A DNA stretch of 64,000 nucleotides from Verrucomicrobiota bacterium (lineage in GTDB: Bacteria > Verrucomicrobiota > Verrucomicrobiia > CAIQCK01). The position numbers and the translations under genes were made by a program. The stretch is taken from positions 41,092 through 105,091 of the forward strand of contig JACRJX010000008.1 of assembly GCA_016235595.1 (NCBI GenBank), given 5' to 3'. Below, one piece after another: positions 61,218 through 64,000 of the stretch. The notes under the pieces were generated by a model, which was not told where the DNA came from, did not search any database, and was given only the letters and a program-made list of their open reading frames with translations. Every line of letters begins with the position of its first letter. Position 1 is the first letter of the stretch.

Positions 61218-61755
61218 TGACTGTCTCCTTCTTGCCGTGAACGGCACAACCACAGCCGGCGGCCGCTTCCTGGGCGGCGACGTGCTGGGCGAAATCTTCC
61301 ATTTCCGAGTCCCAATCGTTGAACTTCTGCGGCAGGCCGAGCGGGCCGAGCTTCTTGACGGTCTCGACCATCTCGTTGACGACGCGCTTGACCTTTTCGC
61401 CCTCGGCGGCGGAAATCCATTCGAGGCGCACGCGCTCCTTCTCGATGCCCATGTCGGCGAGCATCCGCTGCAACATGTCGAAGCGCCGGAGCATCTTGTA
61501 GTTGCCCTCGACGTAGTGGCAGTCGCCCGGATGGCAGCCACCGATGAGCACGCCGTCGGCCCCCTTGGCGAGCGCGTCCACGATAAACTGCGGATCGACG
61601 CGCCCCGAACACATGAGCCGGATGATCCGGGTGTTGGGCGCGTATTTCATGCGCGAAACGCCGGCGAGGTCTGCAGCGGTGTAGGTGCACCAGTTGCAAA
61701 AAAACGCCACGATGCGCGGCTCCCACGAAGCGGATTGGACATTGGTATCAGACAT
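61210..61755 (-). CDS. mvhD: Hydrogenase-Hdr linking iron-sulfur subunit (MvhD family)
   Basis: This 181-residue protein joins the Mvh hydrogenase to HdrA through a [2Fe-2S] cluster. It has the CNWCTYTAADLAG motif near the N-terminus, MCSGRVDP and the GGCHPGDCHYVEGN motif. The C-terminal CGCAVHGKK is short. ATG 61755 has AGAGGTG upstream. It is the first recognised gene of the minus-strand hydrogenase cluster and is divergent from hisH. Confidence 0.92.
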   Translation of the reverse strand: MSDTNVQSASWEPRIVAFFCNWCTYTAADLAGVSRMKYAPNTRIIRLMCSGRVDPQFIVDALAKGADGVLIGGCHPGDCHYVEGNYKMLRRFDMLQRMLADMGIEKERVRLEWISAAEGEKVKRVVNEMVETVKKLGPLGLPQKFNDWDSEMEDFAQHVAAQEAAAGCGCAVHGKKETVNA

Positions 61756-61981
61756 GATTGAACACCTCTCTGGGTTCTTCGAACATTCGTTTGTCGCTGA
61801 ATAGCTGGACAAGCCGATCCAAGCCGCGCGGGCGCGCGGCTGACGGCCCATGGTCAGGTTCCAACTTCTCCTGACGCTTGATCCACCATGTTGCCTTAAC
61901 AATAGCCACAGCGATCATCCTGACGATTTTCTTTCTCACATCCCGTTTGCTCGAACCGGACGCTTTGAAAAGTGGTTCCAT
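61748..61981 (-). CDS. Small basic ORF before mvhD, doubtful
   Basis: A 77-residue frame ends eight bases inside mvhD (stop at 61750-61748). It is rich in Lys/Arg with a central helix-like RMIAVAIVKATWWIKRQ. The overlap with the mvhD ATG would fit a leader-type coupled gene, but there is no clear ribosome site and no known family. It could equally be chance. Confidence 0.25.
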   Translation of the reverse strand: MEPLFKASGSSKRDVRKKIVRMIAVAIVKATWWIKRQEKLEPDHGPSAARPRGLDRLVQLFSDKRMFEEPREVFNHV

Positions 61982-62186
61982 GCTATCCCATCGGCCCGAC
62001 TGTCACTACTCAATGATTGGCTTTCTTGTAACTCATATTGCTTTGTTCTATCAGACAATTGCCAGACGCGCCAGATAACGTGGAAACTTCGATGAGCTTG
62101 CGTCCGTTTTCACAAACGGTGGCTTTCCTGTGTTTTCACTCGGCCTCGCGCTTGCGCGAAACGGTGTGAATCGCTACGCTGCGAGC
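61756..62186. other. Divergent intergenic region between mvhD and hisH
   Basis: About 430 bases separate the mvhD start (minus) from hisH (plus), and they should hold the promoters of both directions. A 20-base palindrome (AGCCGCGC-GGGC-GCGCGGCT, 61822-61841) lies about 67 bases before mvhD and could be an operator or RNA hairpin. No convincing -35/-10 or -24/-12 promoter was seen. The only reading frame here is the doubtful small ORF at 61748-61981. Confidence 0.4.
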
Positions 62187-62804
62187 GTGATTGCACTGCT
62201 TGATTACGGCTCCGGCAACCTCCGCAGCGTTCAAAAGGCGCTGCAGAAGGTCGGCGCGGACGTGCGACTCGCCGCGCGGCCGGAAGAGATGCGCGATGCG
62301 CAGGCGGCGGTGTTGCCTGGCGTCGGCGCGTTCGACGACTGCATCAACGCGATGAAGCGGCAGGAGTTGTTTGAGGCGGTGCGTGAGTTCATCCGCAGCG
62401 GCCGGCCGTTTCTGGGCATCTGTGTCGGCTATCAGGCGTTGTTCGAGCGCAGCGAGGAGTTCAACAGTTCTGCGGCCGGTCTGGGCATGTTCGCCGGGAA
62501 GGTGGTGCGGTTTGCCGAACAACCGGGCCTGAAAATCCCGCAAATGGGCTGGAACTGCATCGAACTGGTCAAGCCCGGCTGCCCGCTCTACCGCGGCATC
62601 CCGGACGGGAGCTTCGTGTATTTCGTCCACAGTTACTTCCCGAAACCTGCCGACGACTCGCTCGTCGCTACGCGCACTGACTACGGCGGTGCTTTCGCCT
62701 CCTCCATCTGGAAGGACAACGTCTTCGCCACGCAGTTCCATCCCGAGAAAAGCCAGTCGATTGGCCTGAAAATGCTGGAGAACTTCGTGGCGCTGGCAAA
62801 ATAG
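62187..62804 (+). CDS. hisH: Imidazole glycerol phosphate synthase, glutamine amidotransferase subunit
   Basis: HisH releases ammonia from glutamine for HisF in histidine synthesis. The 205-residue protein starts at GTG 62187 with VIALLDYGSGNLRSV, the conserved start of the family; the frame upstream to 62130 adds 19 unrelated residues. The nucleophile Cys is in LGICVGYQ (about residue 80), and the His-Glu pair is in FHPEKS near the C-terminus. It precedes hisA by 23 bases. hisF is not in the window. Confidence 0.93.
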   Translation: MIALLDYGSGNLRSVQKALQKVGADVRLAARPEEMRDAQAAVLPGVGAFDDCINAMKRQELFEAVREFIRSGRPFLGICVGYQALFERSEEFNSSAAGLGMFAGKVVRFAEQPGLKIPQMGWNCIELVKPGCPLYRGIPDGSFVYFVHSYFPKPADDSLVATRTDYGGAFASSIWKDNVFATQFHPEKSQSIGLKMLENFVALAK

Positions 62805-62827
62805 CCCGAATCACGTTTTACACTCTC

Positions 62828-63562
62828 ATGCTCATCCTCCCTGCGATTGACTTGAAAGGCGGCAAGGTCGTCCGGTTGCGCCAGGGGCGCGCGGGCGACG
62901 TGACGACCTACTCCGACGATCCCGCAGCCTTCGCGAGACAGTGGGAAGGCGAAGGCGCGCGCTATCTGCATGTCGTGGACCTGGATGCGGCGTTCGAGGG
63001 CGAACCGAAGAACTGGGACGCCCTCAAGTGCATCCTCAGCGCGGTCAAGATTCCCGTCGAACTCGGCGGCGGCCTGCGCACGGAGGGCCACATCGCTCGC
63101 GCGCTGGAACTGGGCGTCACCCGCGCCATCATCGGCACCAAGGCGTGCGAGTCGCTCGACTTCGTCGCCGGCCTCGTCAAACGCCACGGCGACCGCATCG
63201 CGGTCGGTGTGGATGCCAAGGACGGCTTTGTCGCCGTGCGCGGCTGGGTGGCGGCTTCGACGTTGAAGGCGGTGGATTTTGGCCGGCAGGTCTCCGCCGT
63301 TGGCGTGAAAACCATTATCTATACTGACATCGCCAAGGACGGCATGCTCCAAGGCCCAAATTTCGCCGCGATGGCGGAGATGGCCGACGCGCTCGCCGCC
63401 ACGCCGACCGGCGTGATTGCCAGCGGCGGCATCTCGTGCGCCGACGACGTGCACAAGCTGCGCGCCCTCGGCAAGTCCAACCTCGTCGGTGTCATCATCG
63501 GCAAGGCGCTCTATGACGGCCGGCTGGCTCTGCGCGATGTGCTGACGCCACCGGCAAAATGA
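62828..63562 (+). CDS. hisA: ProFAR isomerase (HisA)
   Basis: HisA performs the Amadori rearrangement of ProFAR in histidine synthesis. The 244-residue (beta/alpha)8 barrel has the N-terminal ILPAIDLKGGKVVRLRQG with catalytic Asp, the phosphate motifs LGGGLRTEGH and ASGGISCADDV, and the second Asp in YTDIAKDGML. The length is standard. It forms an operon with hisH. Confidence 0.95.
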   Translation: MLILPAIDLKGGKVVRLRQGRAGDVTTYSDDPAAFARQWEGEGARYLHVVDLDAAFEGEPKNWDALKCILSAVKIPVELGGGLRTEGHIARALELGVTRAIIGTKACESLDFVAGLVKRHGDRIAVGVDAKDGFVAVRGWVAASTLKAVDFGRQVSAVGVKTIIYTDIAKDGMLQGPNFAAMAEMADALAATPTGVIASGGISCADDVHKLRALGKSNLVGVIIGKALYDGRLALRDVLTPPAK

Positions 63563-63605
63563 TATTTGCGCAACCATCCACACCACACTAGGTTCCGCCA
63601 ATCTT

Positions 63606-63992
63606 ATGGAAGACACATCTGAGAACGTGATTACGCTGACGGAGAAAGCCGCGGCGAAACTGAAGGACGTGCGCGACGCCAAGGAAGAGACCAAGGGCCG
63701 GCCGTTGCGCATTTACGTCGAGGGTGGTGGCTGTTGCGGCATGCAATACGGCATGGCCTTCGACGAGAAGCAGGCCGACGACGCGGTCGTCAACGCGCAC
63801 GGCATCGAGATCGTCATGGACGGCCTGAGCGTCGATTACCTGCGCGGTTCGACGGTGGACTTCGACGACAGCTTGCAGGGTGCGGGCTTTAAGATTATAA
63901 ACCCGAACGCCGGCTGCGGCGGCGGCTGCTCCGGCGGTGAAGGCCACGGTGGCGACGGCTGCGGCAGTGACGGCTGCGGTTGTGGTCACTGA
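63606..63992 (+). CDS. IscA/ErpA-family iron-sulfur assembly protein with Cys/Gly/His-rich tail
   Basis: This 128-residue A-type carrier matches the HesB/IscA fold in residues about 8-105: ITLTEKAAAKLKDV, then VEGGGCCGMQYGMAF, and C-terminal NPNAGCGGGCS with the usual Cys-X-Cys-type ligands, here CGGGC. A tail of about 25 residues made almost entirely of Gly, Cys, His, Asp and Ser follows, unlike standard members. It may bind metal. It fits the great demand for Fe-S clusters from the hydrogenase cluster nearby, although it lies on the opposite strand after hisA. Confidence 0.88.
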   Translation: MEDTSENVITLTEKAAAKLKDVRDAKEETKGRPLRIYVEGGGCCGMQYGMAFDEKQADDAVVNAHGIEIVMDGLSVDYLRGSTVDFDDSLQGAGFKIINPNAGCGGGCSGGEGHGGDGCGSDGCGCGH

Positions 63993-64000
63993 GGCGACGT

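Noticed and set aside
61822..61841. GC-rich palindrome upstream of mvhD as a terminator
   Set aside because: There is no T-run, and it lies inside the putative 5' untranslated region, so at most it is an operator or RNA hairpin.
1..64000. CRISPR array, rRNA or tRNA genes
   Set aside because: No regularly spaced direct repeats and no recognisable rRNA or tRNA cloverleaf sequences were seen by eye. A covariance-model scan would settle tRNAs.

Overview
The window looks like a piece of a GC-rich chromosome from an anaerobic member of the PVC superphylum, most likely Verrucomicrobiota. This is inferred from three things: six Gfo/Idh/MocA-type oxidoreductases, most with twin-arginine-like leaders; secreted ThuA/HEAT/discoidin-type proteins; and dispersed palindromic repeats. 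No rRNA or tRNA gene, CRISPR array or phage region was recognised by eye, so the taxonomy is not proven.

Region 1 (1-31 kb) is a secreted carbohydrate and redox region. It holds a sugar isomerase-like protein, a lipid-linked-sugar glycosyltransferase coupled to a type II pseudopilin, and an apparent operon on the minus strand (HEAT protein, Gfo/Idh/MocA oxidoreductase, seven-heme cytochrome c, small membrane protein, ApbE). A second minus-strand series contains a ThuA-HEAT-discoidin protein, four more Gfo/Idh/MocA paralogues and a secreted FAD oxidoreductase. A very large secreted glycosidase-like protein follows. The region carries IS200/RAYT-like remnants and two kinds of palindromic element. 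One element lies inside a signal-peptide coding region. Another is present in two copies whose central segment is flipped.

Region 2 (31-33.3 kb) has an Lrp/AsnC-like double-domain protein resembling siroheme decarboxylase AhbA/AhbB, and an exactly 1000-bp IS630-family insertion sequence with intact terminal repeats, a TA duplication and a -1 frameshift site. The insertion lies at the stop codon of the next gene.

Region 3 (33.3-61.8 kb) is the highlight: 24 collinear, tightly spaced or overlapping genes on the minus strand, read from 61.8 kb down to 33.3 kb. In transcription order they encode a soluble group 3 [NiFe] hydrogenase (MvhD, MvhG, MvhA), a soluble CCG-domain iron-sulfur protein, EtfB, EtfA and a membrane EtfD/HdrD-like protein, then HdrA, a three-protein phosphorelay, HdrC and HdrB. 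These are followed by a molybdopterin protein of the formate dehydrogenase family, HydB-like and HydG-like flavin/iron-sulfur subunits, a hydrogenase maturation protease, and a six-subunit membrane-bound group 4 [NiFe] hydrogenase with two antiporter-like subunits. The last gene is a class V aminotransferase. The likely job is to distribute electrons between H2, ferredoxin, NAD(P)H, ETF, a disulfide or quinone pool and the membrane. Several catalytic positions are unusual: the formate dehydrogenase-like protein lacks the Sec/Cys-His-Arg active-site set, and both antiporter subunits have Gln where the family has an essential Glu in TM5.

Region 4 (61.8-64 kb), on the plus strand, has hisH, hisA and an IscA/ErpA-family protein with a Cys/Gly/His-rich tail, divergent from the hydrogenase cluster.
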